Notes: a model not told the origin generated them from the sequence alone. 24,016 nt of DNA from SG8-41 sp035574195 (GCA_035574195.1 DATLZE010000044.1:1-24016); one strand, 5' to 3'. Shown: positions 7,537 through 15,207, counted from the stretch's first letter. Translations and numbers: made by a program.

Positions 7537-8136
7537 GTGAGCGACCTGGAGTCGGCACACAAGTTCGTCACGCTGGAGTCGATTTTTTATCCCGAGCTCG
7601 TGCCCTATTACAGGCGAAGAATTGATGCCTGGATCAGCAAGGAGAGGCGCGCCATCGAGCGCAGTAAAAGGCCCGTTACCGTCGCCAAATTCTTGGCCCG
7701 GCACGGCGGCGGCTATCTGCTTGCCAAGGAGACTCTGGAGGAATGCGCTGCAACCTGTGAGCCGCCTAGACGACGCAAGGATCTTTTTCGAATTCTAGAC
7801 TCTTGGGTTGCGGCGCGGGATAAGCCGAACGGCCCCGAGCCCGGGTCGATCAATATCTACTCTCGATGGTTTCTCCCGTGGTCATTGGAAATCCTGGGGC
7901 CGACAGCGTTCCATCATTACCGAAAACGCAACCCGCAGGGTGCTCTGGCGATCGAGGAATGGATCGGCAAGCTGGCCTCGGAATGGGACGCGCGGCTCCG
8001 GGAAAAAAACCTGGGAGGAGGTTTGGCGGCACAAATGGGCGCAGGGATTGCCAGAGCGATCGTGAGTTTCGCGCGCTCTCTGGGAGTCTACGAACAGCCA
8101 TCGCTCTTGCATCGGGATCAGCCCAGCCAAGGGTAA
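7537..8136 (+). CDS. Uncharacterised helical protein, last gene of the block
   Basis: The protein has 199 residues from a GTG at 7537 (MSDLESAHKF); a TTG at 7528 is an alternative start. No clear Shine-Dalgarno is seen, and the 14-bp spacing to the preceding gene suggests re-initiation. It is rich in Arg, Lys and Trp and mostly helical by eye, with stretches FYPELVPYYRRRIDAWI, RHGGGYLLAKETLEECA and SINIYSRWFLPWSLEILGP. There is no signal peptide or convincing membrane segment. I do not recognise a family. The decayed insertion sequence begins 8 bp after its stop, so the 3' end of the gene marks the end of the intact block. Confidence 0.65.
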   Translation: MSDLESAHKFVTLESIFYPELVPYYRRRIDAWISKERRAIERSKRPVTVAKFLARHGGGYLLAKETLEECAATCEPPRRRKDLFRILDSWVAARDKPNGPEPGSINIYSRWFLPWSLEILGPTAFHHYRKRNPQGALAIEEWIGKLASEWDARLREKNLGGGLAAQMGAGIARAIVSFARSLGVYEQPSLLHRDQPSQG

Positions 8137-8143
8137 GATGGGC

Positions 8144-8320
8144 TGAACCGCCCCGGTTTTTCCGGAGAGCTCCGGGTTTGAGTCAGGCTGCCGTCGACAA
8201 CTGGCCCGTTGAGTGACGTTACGACGCATCGAGCTCCGCCGGCGGGACGTTGCCGACCGGCTCGAGCAGCCGACGATCGTCGAACCCGTCCACCCATTCG
8301 AGCGTCGCGTATTTGAGGCA
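8144..8320 (-). mobile_element. IS3-family insertion sequence remnant (one end)
   Basis: The segment starts with TGAACCGCCCCGGTTTTTCCGG, which looks like a terminal inverted repeat of IS3-family elements (IS51-like group). Reading in from there on the minus strand, TAA at 8219-8221 closes a fragment that translates as KYATLEWVDGFDDRRLLEP followed by VGNVPPAELDAS. This is the characteristic C-terminus of an IS3 OrfB transposase (usual form: W-V-D-W-F-N-x-R-R-L-L-E-P-I-G-N-I-P-P-A-E). The rest of the transposase, including its catalytic residues, is absent, so the element cannot move on its own. The remnant ends near 8320, shortly before the MITE-like repeat. Family subgroup is from memory. Confidence 0.75.
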
Positions 8321-8367
8321 TCCCCGATTTCGCGGGCGCCCTGATAGGCACATAATGCCAGAAGCTG

Positions 8368-8547
8368 GCAAAGGGGTCAGAGCTGGCAAAGGGGTCAGAG
8401 CTTTACCTTATACTCTGCTCAGCGGGCGTTTGCGGTAGGGCGGCTCGCCTTCGGCAGTCTTCGGGTCCGCGTCGGGCCCGGCTTGTCGCGAGTCAGCCCA
8501 GAACGCCCGAGCGGCCACTACACTATATGAAGCAAAGCTCTGCCCCC
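8368..8547 (+). repeat. MITE-like repeat, copy B
   Basis: The interior (8386 to about 8525) matches 3341-3480 with a handful of substitutions and in the same orientation. The left end is duplicated: GGCAAAGGGGTCAGAGCT occurs twice in tandem at 8367-8402. The right end, AGCTCTGCCCCC at 8536-8547, looks like a decayed inverted copy of the left end. There is no coding capacity. Confidence 0.75.
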
Positions 8548-8650
8548 TCGCCCTTGGTCCAGGCCGACGCGCGCGCGATCGTCGTGCCGATTCGACGATC
8601 AGCGGCAGCGCGCGCGGCTGGCCGTAGACGTTAGACAGCAGAGGACCGCA

Positions 8651-9937
8651 GTGACAAACGCGACTTCCCGATGCGCAAAGTTCTCTGCCGTGGTCCTTGG
8701 GTTAGCTTTCGTTGGGTTATGTACTTGGGCGCTATATACCTTCCTGACCATCGACCGCGGAATGGTTATACATCGACTCGAGGCTGAGTCATCAAGGCTT
8801 GCGAGCACCTTATTCTTTGAAAAGATGACCGCTCTTGCGCAGCTAGCAGTTGCGCTTCTTGGCGGTACTTGGGCTTTCATTACCTTGGCGGATACCACGG
8901 TGCACATCAGAGGGTGGCCCACGATAACCTGCTTCGCTTTGGCCAATCTGTCTCTCGCTTGCTCCTTGCTCGTATACGTGTATGGTTACGATTTCCTTGT
9001 CGGAAGGATTTTCTATCATGCCGCCTTCGACATCGACGCGCCTGTCGTTGCCCTAGTGCAAACAGCTCAGCAATTCTTCTTCCTGAAGGGCGTTATCGAT
9101 CTGGGAGTTACCATCATTCTTGGAAGGCACGCACTCATATCAGCGAGCCTAGCGCTCTTGGCGGTTGCATACATCAGCAACCTTTCCGCGCAGAATCAGC
9201 AGGAAGTGGTCACCTTGAAGCCCGAAGTGGCCGAGGAAGTAAGTCTCGCCGCAGCCAAGGCGAAGGTCGAAGCGAATCCCTTCTTGATCGGGGGTTTTGT
9301 TAATGCCGCGTCGAATCAGAAGGGGGCTTTCGGCAATGTCTACAACAACGTGCCCAAAGATGTGCGGGTCGCCAGACTGGCGCGCTATCTATCTGCCAAG
9401 CAGGTAGCGAATGCCGAGAGCTTCCCGTCGGGTGGTCCCATTCGAACTGTTGGTGACTTCCATTGGGGTTACTTAACGCGCGAAGTCAGTTTCGCAGTGG
9501 CACGATTGGACACCCCGATGGAGGCAAAGTTACTCCGCATCGAATCTCCAGCTGGCCTATACGATTTTGCCCATGCAGGCCAGACGATCAAGCACGGAAT
9601 GGCTTTTGTCATGCCCGCGGGAGACCTCACAGCGACGTTCGATCTCGGCGCGAAAAAGGCTATTTGGACTGGAAACCCGTCGGCCGGGATAGTGAAAGTT
9701 GTGGCTGCACGCAGCAACCAGGGATGTGAGATCTTCGTCAAGTCGAAGCCGTCAGGTGCGGCAGTCTATTTCAACGGTAAAGAATGGTACCAACGAACGG
9801 ACACGTCCTCGGTACGCGATCCCGGAACATGGGAAGTAGTTGTGAAGCTTCAAGGATATAGAGACTGGCGTGGCCAGAGATCGGTGGGAGCCGGGGAATC
9901 ATGGACAATCGATATCGCTTTCTCAAAGCTTCAATGA
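8651..9937 (+). CDS. Membrane protein with C-terminal PEGA domain
   Basis: The 428-residue product starts at GTG 8651, five bases after GAGGA. Four hydrophobic segments are visible at about residues 10-32, 58-80, 92-113 and 160-186. A soluble C-terminal half follows, beginning with charged repeats (LKPEVAEEVSLAAAKAKVEA). The last 70 residues (CEIFVKSKPSGAAVYFNGKE..., GTWEVVVKLQGYRDW...) match the PEGA fold, an all-beta domain of surface or envelope proteins. The middle part (VGDFHWGYLTREVSFAVAR...) is unassigned. Base composition and codon use are visibly more AT-rich than in flanking genes, and insertion-sequence remnants lie on both sides, so recent acquisition is likely. Function is unknown; an envelope-located sensor or effector-like protein is possible. 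Confidence 0.8.
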   Translation: MTNATSRCAKFSAVVLGLAFVGLCTWALYTFLTIDRGMVIHRLEAESSRLASTLFFEKMTALAQLAVALLGGTWAFITLADTTVHIRGWPTITCFALANLSLACSLLVYVYGYDFLVGRIFYHAAFDIDAPVVALVQTAQQFFFLKGVIDLGVTIILGRHALISASLALLAVAYISNLSAQNQQEVVTLKPEVAEEVSLAAAKAKVEANPFLIGGFVNAASNQKGAFGNVYNNVPKDVRVARLARYLSAKQVANAESFPSGGPIRTVGDFHWGYLTREVSFAVARLDTPMEAKLLRIESPAGLYDFAHAGQTIKHGMAFVMPAGDLTATFDLGAKKAIWTGNPSAGIVKVVAARSNQGCEIFVKSKPSGAAVYFNGKEWYQRTDTSSVRDPGTWEVVVKLQGYRDWRGQRSVGAGESWTIDIAFSKLQ

Positions 9938-9985
9938 TCGGTGCGCCTTTTCGGCGTGAGCGGCCGGGGAGATAGGTGACAAAAG

Positions 9986-10111
9986 TGTCGGGGACATGGG
10001 TTACACGGTTTTGCGCTGTAGTCTCCCATATTGATCTTCGATGCGCATGTGCCGTTCGTTGAGGCGGCCCAGCTTCAGCGGTCCTAAGTAGACGTTCCAG
10101 ATGCCGTCGCA
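9986..10111 (-). mobile_element. Integrase-type insertion sequence remnant (transposase C-terminus)
   Basis: On the minus strand CDGIWNVYLGPLKLGRLNER followed by HMRIEDQYGRLQRKTV and a TAA (10001-10003) is the typical C-terminal tail of integrase-core transposases (IS481 or ISNCY/IS1202 type). Directly after the stop comes GTGTAACCCATGTCCCCGAC, the kind of end sequence these elements carry. Upstream (about 10112-10290) the frame is not convincingly transposase, so only the last 36 codons remain. Family assignment is from memory. Confidence 0.6.
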
Positions 10112-10346
10112 GCTCCGTGAGAACCTGAACGAGCGTCGCCTCGAGCGCACGCGCCCCCATGACGGGCGCATCCCGCTCGAGAATTTCCAGCAAGGGTCGG
10201 ACTTGACCCGCAGGCCCGGCGGCCTCCGGGCGCGAGCGCTGCCTGGCTTATTTCCGCCGGCATAACGCGGCCGTTCGCGCCCGAAGCCTTTGCAAGCCCC
10301 GGGCAAAACTACCGGAGATAGGCTGGCCTGGGCGGGGGGACGCCAG

Positions 10347-10373
10347 AAAAATCCGCCTGCGGGCGGATTTTTT
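10347..10373 (+). terminator. Bidirectional intrinsic terminator
   Basis: ATCCGCC-TGCG-GGCGGAT forms a perfect seven-base stem with an A-run before and a T-run after, so it can act on both strands. It separates the accessory region from the first Bug receptor gene. Confidence 0.8.
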
Positions 10374-10497
10374 CATCCCCGATGCGGATTGCCGCGCGCG
10401 CGGGCGCGCGCAGGGGCTCGTCCTTGGCGCTCGACGTGCGCGGCGAGGGCCGAGCCGGTATCATGCGGCTGTGAATCGTGAATCGCTGGAGTGTCCG

Positions 10498-11466
10498 ATG
10501 TACGCGCTCGAATACCGCCTGCTCGCTGCCGTTCTGCTCGCCCTCGCCCCGCTTGCCGCCCACGCCCAGAATTATCCGACGCGCCCGGTGCGGCTGATCG
10601 TGCCGTTTCCGCCGGGCGGAAGCCTCGATGTGGTGGCGCGCCCGCTCGCCGCGAAGATGTCGGAGCTCATGGGGCAGCAGGTGGTGGTGGACAACCGCTC
10701 CGGCGCTTCCGGCAACATCGGAAGCGAATTGGTCGCCCGCGCCGCGCCCGACGGCTATACCGCGCTCATCAACACGCTGCCGCTGGTGGTCAATCCCAGC
10801 ATGTTCTCGAAGCTGCCCTTCGACGTGACGCGCGATCTCGCCCCGGTGTCGCTGCTGGCGGCAGCGCCGTTCGTGCTCGTGGTGCATCCCTCGGTGCCGG
10901 CGAAGACGGTGAAGGAGCTCGTCGCGCTCGCGAAATCGCGCCCGGGCAAGATGAACTACGCCTCGGCGGGAAACGGCACGAATCTGCACATCGCTGCGGA
11001 GCTGTTCAAGAACTTGACCGCGACCGACATCGTGCACGTGCCCTACAAGGGCGGCGGCCCCGCGCTCACCGCGGTGCTCGCCGGCGAATCCGACATGAGC
11101 TTTCTCTCGGTGATCGCAGCGGCGCCCTACGTCAAGGCGGGCCGCATGAGAGGGATCGCCGTCACCACCACCAGGCGCTCGGCGGTGCTGCCGGAGCTGC
11201 CGACGGTGGCGGAGGCGGGCGTCAAGGGCTACGAATTCGCGAGCTGGTTCGCGATCTTGGTGCCGGCGGGCACACCGCAGTCCGTGATCGCGGCGCTCAA
11301 CGGCTTCATCACCAAGGCGCTGCGCTCGCCGGAGCTGCAGGAGCGGCTCGGGCGCGAGGGCACGGATATCATCGCGAGCACGCCGGAGGAGCTCGGCGCC
11401 CACCTCAAGGCCGAGCTCGCCCGCTGGGCGAGAGTGGTCAAGCAGGCGGGAATCCGCGCCGACTAG
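10498..11466 (+). CDS. Bug/TctC-family periplasmic solute-binding receptor
   Basis: This 322-residue protein begins at ATG 10498, seven bases after GGAG. An N-terminal signal peptide (LLAAVLLALAPLAAHAQ, likely cut after AHA) sends it to the periplasm. The Bug-family pattern follows: YPTRPVRLIVPFPPGGSLDV, then QQVVVDNRSGASGNIGSELV, AAPDGYT, and later HVPYKGGGPALTAVLAGE and LPTVAEAG. The family binds small carboxylates or other organic solutes with a two-lobed fold; some members serve TctAB transporters, but most, as here, have no permease beside them. It converges with another Bug gene 33 bp away. The ligand cannot be predicted. Confidence 0.95.
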   Translation: MYALEYRLLAAVLLALAPLAAHAQNYPTRPVRLIVPFPPGGSLDVVARPLAAKMSELMGQQVVVDNRSGASGNIGSELVARAAPDGYTALINTLPLVVNPSMFSKLPFDVTRDLAPVSLLAAAPFVLVVHPSVPAKTVKELVALAKSRPGKMNYASAGNGTNLHIAAELFKNLTATDIVHVPYKGGGPALTAVLAGESDMSFLSVIAAAPYVKAGRMRGIAVTTTRRSAVLPELPTVAEAGVKGYEFASWFAILVPAGTPQSVIAALNGFITKALRSPELQERLGREGTDIIASTPEELGAHLKAELARWARVVKQAGIRAD

Positions 11467-11499
11467 CAGCCTGTGCTGGCTTCGAGCTCGGGCGGGCTG

Positions 11500-12471
11500 C
11501 TAGAACTTGAGCCCCGCCGCCTTCACCAGCGCGAGATTGATCTCGATTTCCCTGGCGATCATCGCGTCGAACTCGGCCGGCGTGAGCGGCATCGGCTCCA
11601 CGCCCTGGTGCTTCAATTTTTCGGCGATGGCCGGGTCCCGCATCAACTTGTGTATTTCGGCATGCAGCCGCTCGATGATCGCACGCGGCGTCTTCGCCGG
11701 AACCAGCACTCCGTTCCAGAACGTGTAGTCGCTGTCGGGGAAGCCCGCCTCGATCGTGGTCGGCACATCGGGTAGCGCGCTCGAGCGCGTGCGCGTGGAG
11801 ACCGCGAGGGGCAGGAGCTTGCCGCTGCGGATGAGCGGCAGTCCCGAGCTGATGCCGATGGACATGAAGTCCACCCGTCCCGTCATCACCTCGGTGAGCG
11901 CCTCGGGCCCGCCGCGAAACGGCACGTGCACCGCGTTGAACCCGGCGGCGAGCCGCAGCCGCTCGGCGGCCCAGTGGGTCGCGCTGCCTACCCCCGCGGA
12001 GGCGAAGGTGAAGGAGCCTTTGCGCGCGGCCTCGACCAATTCCTTGAGCGTGCGGATTCCCTTCGCGGGCGAGATCACCGTGACGTTGGGCACGCTGCCG
12101 AAGAGCACGACTCCTGCAAAATCGCGCGCGGGGTGGTAGGGCAGGTTCGGATAGACCGCAGCGGCCGCGGTGTGTGCCGAGGCGTTGATCAGCATGGTGT
12201 AGCCGTCGGGCTCCGCTTTCGCGACGAGCGCGCTGCCGATCGAGCCGCCTGCGCCGCCCCGGTTCTCGACCACGATCGGCTGGCCGAGCTGGGCCGCGAG
12301 CGGCTCCAGCACGATGCGCCCGATGATGTCTATGGTCGAGCCGGTGCTGAACGGCACGATCGCCCGGATCGGTTTCACCGGCCACTTCGGCTGCGCCTGC
12401 ACGCCACCCGGCAGCGCCTGCGCCGCGAGCGCGGCGGCCGAGCCGAGCAAAAACTTGCGTCGCGTCGTCAT
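11500..12471 (-). CDS. Bug/TctC-family receptor with twin-arginine signal
   Basis: The protein has 323 residues. The N-terminus TTRRKFLLGSAAALAAQALPGG is a twin-arginine (Tat) type signal, unlike the Sec-type signals of the other two Bug proteins in the window, so export of a folded protein is likely. Family hallmarks are WPVKPIRAIVPFSTGSTIDI, QPIVVENRGGAGGSIGSALV, AEPDGYT, HVPFRGGPEALTEVMTGRVD and LPDVPTTIEAGF. The start at 12471 gives the full signal peptide. It lies downstream of the DUF3750 gene on the same strand (39-bp gap) and may share its transcript. The ligand is unknown. Confidence 0.95.
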   Translation of the reverse strand: MTTRRKFLLGSAAALAAQALPGGVQAQPKWPVKPIRAIVPFSTGSTIDIIGRIVLEPLAAQLGQPIVVENRGGAGGSIGSALVAKAEPDGYTMLINASAHTAAAAVYPNLPYHPARDFAGVVLFGSVPNVTVISPAKGIRTLKELVEAARKGSFTFASAGVGSATHWAAERLRLAAGFNAVHVPFRGGPEALTEVMTGRVDFMSIGISSGLPLIRSGKLLPLAVSTRTRSSALPDVPTTIEAGFPDSDYTFWNGVLVPAKTPRAIIERLHAEIHKLMRDPAIAEKLKHQGVEPMPLTPAEFDAMIAREIEINLALVKAAGLKF

Positions 12472-12510
12472 CGTTTTCGTCCTCCGATTGTCATTTGCGA
12501 TTCGCGGGCA

Positions 12511-13254
12511 TCAGCGCGCGCCGAGGCGCCCGAGGATCGGAAGCTTGAGCGCCGGGGCGAACGGGTCCACACCGAAGGTGAGACCGAGGAGGTTCACCTC
12601 CACCCCCTCGACGCCGCTCACGAGCACGCCCAGCACGCCGAAGAGCGACACCTGCACGCCGCTGCCGCTCGGTGCGCTCGCCACCAGGCGGTCGCCGAGG
12701 TAGTCCTTGCCGATGGCGGTGGGAGGCAGGTCCACCTCGAGCTCGGGCACCGCGCGCGCGATGTACGCGGTGAAAGTGTTGGAATTCGGTCCCGGCCACA
12801 CGGAGTATTCGCGGGCGTAGGGATAGTCGCGCGCGGCACGCTCGATGCGCTCGATCAGCCGCTCCACTCCGGGACCGCGCTTCTCGGCGAGGAGCTCGGG
12901 AGCGCTGCCGAACCAGCGCTCGTCGGGCGCACGGTTGCGGACGACGAGCGCCGAATCGCTCCAGCGCAACCGCCATCCGATCACCTCGTAGACCGTGTAG
13001 GCCGGGGCGCGCTCCGGCTTCACCGCGACCCAGGTGTGCACGCCGAAGTAGCCGCGCCAGCCCAGGGCGCGGGCGGCGTAGACCTGGACCACGGGCTCGG
13101 GCGTTGCCGCCGGGTCCGGGGCGAGCCCCACTGGATCGCGGCTCGCGGTGCGCCAGTCGCGCGCCGCGGTGCCGTCGCCCGAGGCAAGCAGGAGCATCGC
13201 GAACCCGGTGGTGGCCAGAAGGAGAAGAAGACCCGCCGCGCGCCGTTTTTTCAT
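12511..13254 (-). CDS. DUF3750 family protein
   Basis: This 247-residue protein starts with a basic, hydrophobic N-terminus (MKKRRAAGLLLLLATTGFAMLLLASG) that is a signal peptide or membrane anchor. The rest fits the DUF3750 family as I recall it: SRDPVGLAPDPAATPEPVVQ, VYAARALGWRGYFGVHTWVA, VYEVIGWRL, and a conserved-looking WPGPNSNTF segment. Function of the family is not established; the H-T-W and N-S-N-T-F motifs have been noted as possible active-site elements only by eye here. A TATAAA-like -10 lies just upstream (13262-13270), so the gene may have its own promoter; no good ribosome site is seen. Confidence 0.8.
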   Translation of the reverse strand: MKKRRAAGLLLLLATTGFAMLLLASGDGTAARDWRTASRDPVGLAPDPAATPEPVVQVYAARALGWRGYFGVHTWVAVKPERAPAYTVYEVIGWRLRWSDSALVVRNRAPDERWFGSAPELLAEKRGPGVERLIERIERAARDYPYAREYSVWPGPNSNTFTAYIARAVPELEVDLPPTAIGKDYLGDRLVASAPSGSGVQVSLFGVLGVLVSGVEGVEVNLLGLTFGVDPFAPALKLPILGRLGAR

Positions 13255-13340
13255 GCGCGCCTATTTTATAACGCGCAAGCGCGCCGGGGCCCGCGAAAAG
13301 AAAAGGGCCCGGGCCGGTCGCCCGGCTCCGAGCCCGGCGC

Positions 13341-13368
13341 GGCGCCTGCTCCCTGTGGAGCAGGCGCC
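13341..13368. terminator. Strong hairpin between two minus-strand genes
   Basis: GGCGCCTGCTCC-CTGT-GGAGCAGGCGCC is a perfect 12-base stem with a four-base loop, placed six bases after the stop of the 13374-13970 gene. No T-run follows on either strand, so it may end or stabilise that transcript rather than being a classic intrinsic terminator. Confidence 0.55.
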
Positions 13369-13373
13369 GAGAA

Positions 13374-13970
13374 TTACTCGGCGGATTTGGAAGCGGAGCC
13401 TCCGTCATCCGCGGGCCTGAACAGCGCGACCGCGCGCTGGTAGAGCCGGCCGAACGCTTCCAGCGGCCTCGCGCCAGAGGCAGCGCTCACCGGCGGCTGT
13501 CCAGCGAGATCGTCGGCCGAGGCGGGGAACACGGGCGCCGGCGCCCCGGTCAGCCGGGCTTGATCCGCTCGCTGCTCGAAGTAGGCGACGATGAGCGGAT
13601 GCGGCTTGTACGGCTCCTCGTCGGCCGAGGGCGGGAACACCGGCGGTTGCGCGCCGGTGAGCCGGATCGCGGCCGCGCGCCGCTCGAGATAGGCGGCCAT
13701 GGCCGGCAGCATCTGCGGGCCCTCCGAGTCCGCCGAGGGCGGGAAAGCACTGCTCCTTTGCTCCGGCATGGCGTGCGCCGCGCTCGCCTCGGTGCTCGTG
13801 GCCCGCGCCTCGGTCTCGGCCGCAGCGGCAGCCGTTTCGAGCACGGCGGCCGGCTGCTCCACGGTTTCGGCAGGCGCGGTGGATGCGGTGTCTCCGAGCG
13901 CGGCGACTCCTGCTCCGGCGCCGAGGAAGAGCGCCGCGATGAGCACCGCAATGCGTCGTTTCGAAATCAT
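13374..13970 (-). CDS. Secreted protein with exact 36-residue internal repeat
   Basis: The protein has 198 residues from the ATG at 13970, which has GGAGGG three bases upstream; longer open sequence to 14219 lacks a ribosome site. An N-terminal signal or anchor (RRIAVLIAALFLGAGAGVAAL) is followed by an Ala/Glu/Thr-rich linker (about residues 27-70). Then FPPSAD (76-81), FPPSAD (112-117) and FPASAD (148-153) recur with a spacing of exactly 36 residues; each unit has a helix with Y-(L/F)-E-x-R-A and ends in I/A-RLTGA before the next FP. The tail is short and Ser-rich. I do not recognise a family. Envelope location is likely; the repeat suggests a binding or structural role (inference). Confidence 0.75.
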   Translation of the reverse strand: MISKRRIAVLIAALFLGAGAGVAALGDTASTAPAETVEQPAAVLETAAAAAETEARATSTEASAAHAMPEQRSSAFPPSADSEGPQMLPAMAAYLERRAAAIRLTGAQPPVFPPSADEEPYKPHPLIVAYFEQRADQARLTGAPAPVFPASADDLAGQPPVSAASGARPLEAFGRLYQRAVALFRPADDGGSASKSAE

Positions 13971-13987
13971 GTGACCCTCCGGTTGAA

Positions 13988-14029
13988 TATGAAAACGGTG
14001 CAGCGCACTATGAAAACGGTGCAGCGCAC
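13988..14029. repeat. 21-bp perfect tandem repeat, two copies
   Basis: TATGAAAACGGTGCAGCGC plus AC occurs at 13988-14008 and again at 14009-14029. The pair lies just upstream of the start and ribosome site of the secreted-repeat gene, so it could affect its promoter or leader. Confidence 0.85.
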
Positions 14030-14232
14030 CCCGCGCGCCGCATCGCGCCGCAGAAAGCACGCGAATTCCATGCCAGGCGCGAAGCCCTTGTGAATCAAGG
14101 ACAACCTGGGAAGCCCGGCCGCCGATGCGTCGCCTGCGCGCGACGTGCGGCGGCGCTTGTCGGATAACCGGCTGATTTGCGAGACCTTGCCGTGTCGCTC
14201 GGGAGCGACGCGGGAGCATCTCGCCGGACGGA

Positions 14233-15207
14233 TTATTCCGCCTTGATGCCTGCGTCGCGGATCACCTTGCCAAGGCGCGCGGTGTCGTTCCTGATGAGCG
14301 CGGCGAACGCCTCCGGCGTGCTGCCCACCACCTCGAAGCCCACCGCGACCAGGCGCTCGCGCGTGTCCGGCAGCTGGCTCACGCGCACCACCTCGGCGTT
14401 GAGCCGGGAGACGATGTCGGGCGGCGTGCCTTTCGGCACCAGGAATCCGGTCCAAGAATCGGCTTCGTAGCCTGGCAGGCCGGACTCCGCGACAGTCGGG
14501 ATCTCGGGTGTCGCGCTGGTGCGCCGGGTGCCTGTGGTGGCGAGGATGCGCAGCCGGCCGCTGCGGTGATGCGGCAGCGCGGTCACCACGCCGGAGACCA
14601 TCATCGGCACCTGTCCGGCGAGCACATCGTTGAACGCCGGGGTGAGCCCCTTGTAGGCGATGTGCACGATGTTGATCCCGGTCATCGCCTTGAGCAGCTC
14701 CATCGGTATGTGCTGCGCGCTGCCGACGCCGCCGGAAGCGTAATTGAGCGCTCCGGGCCGCCGCTTGGCGAGCGCGACGAGCTCCTTCACCGATTTCACC
14801 GGCAGCGATGGGTGCACCACGAGGCAGTTGCTGATGGTCGCGGCGAGCGAGACCGGCGCGAAATCGCGCTGCACCTCGTAGGGGAGCTTCTGATAGAGGC
14901 CGGGGTTGATCGCGAGCGTGGCGATGTTGCCCATTCCGACCGTATAGCCGTCGGGCGGCGCTTTCGCCGCGATCTCGGTTCCGATGATGCCGTTCGCGCC
15001 GGTGCGGTTGTCCACCAGCACCTGCTGGCCCCAGCTCTCGGACATGCGTTGTGCGTAGAGGCGCGCGAGCACGTCCACCGCGCTGCCGGCGGCGAACGGC
15101 AACACCAGGCGGACGGGCTTTACCGGGTATTTTTGCTGGGCGTGCGCGCCGCCCGAGGCGATGAGCGCGGCTGCGATCAGCGCCGGCGCGAGCGTGTGGA
15201 GAAGCAT
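14233..15207 (-). CDS. Bug/TctC-family periplasmic solute-binding receptor
   Basis: The protein has 324 residues from ATG 15207, chosen because AGGAG lies seven bases upstream and a Sec signal (LLHTLAPALIAAALIASGGAHAQ) follows at once; the frame is open further upstream without a ribosome site. Family motifs are YPVKPVRLVLPFAAGSAVDV, QQVLVDNRTGANGIIGTEIA, PPDGYT, HIAYKGLTPAFNDVLAGQ and TPEIPTVAESGLPGYEADSW. It is an orphan receptor: no TctA/TctB permease is beside it. It is divergent from the 15411-15998 gene. The ligand is unknown. Confidence 0.95.
   Translation of the reverse strand: MLLHTLAPALIAAALIASGGAHAQQKYPVKPVRLVLPFAAGSAVDVLARLYAQRMSESWGQQVLVDNRTGANGIIGTEIAAKAPPDGYTVGMGNIATLAINPGLYQKLPYEVQRDFAPVSLAATISNCLVVHPSLPVKSVKELVALAKRRPGALNYASGGVGSAQHIPMELLKAMTGINIVHIAYKGLTPAFNDVLAGQVPMMVSGVVTALPHHRSGRLRILATTGTRRTSATPEIPTVAESGLPGYEADSWTGFLVPKGTPPDIVSRLNAEVVRVSQLPDTRERLVAVGFEVVGSTPEAFAALIRNDTARLGKVIRDAGIKAE

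Noticed and set aside
10112..10290. Further transposase coding upstream of the integrase-type remnant
   Set aside because: The open frames in this stretch do not continue the transposase pattern and switch frame relative to it, so I limited the remnant to 9986-10111.
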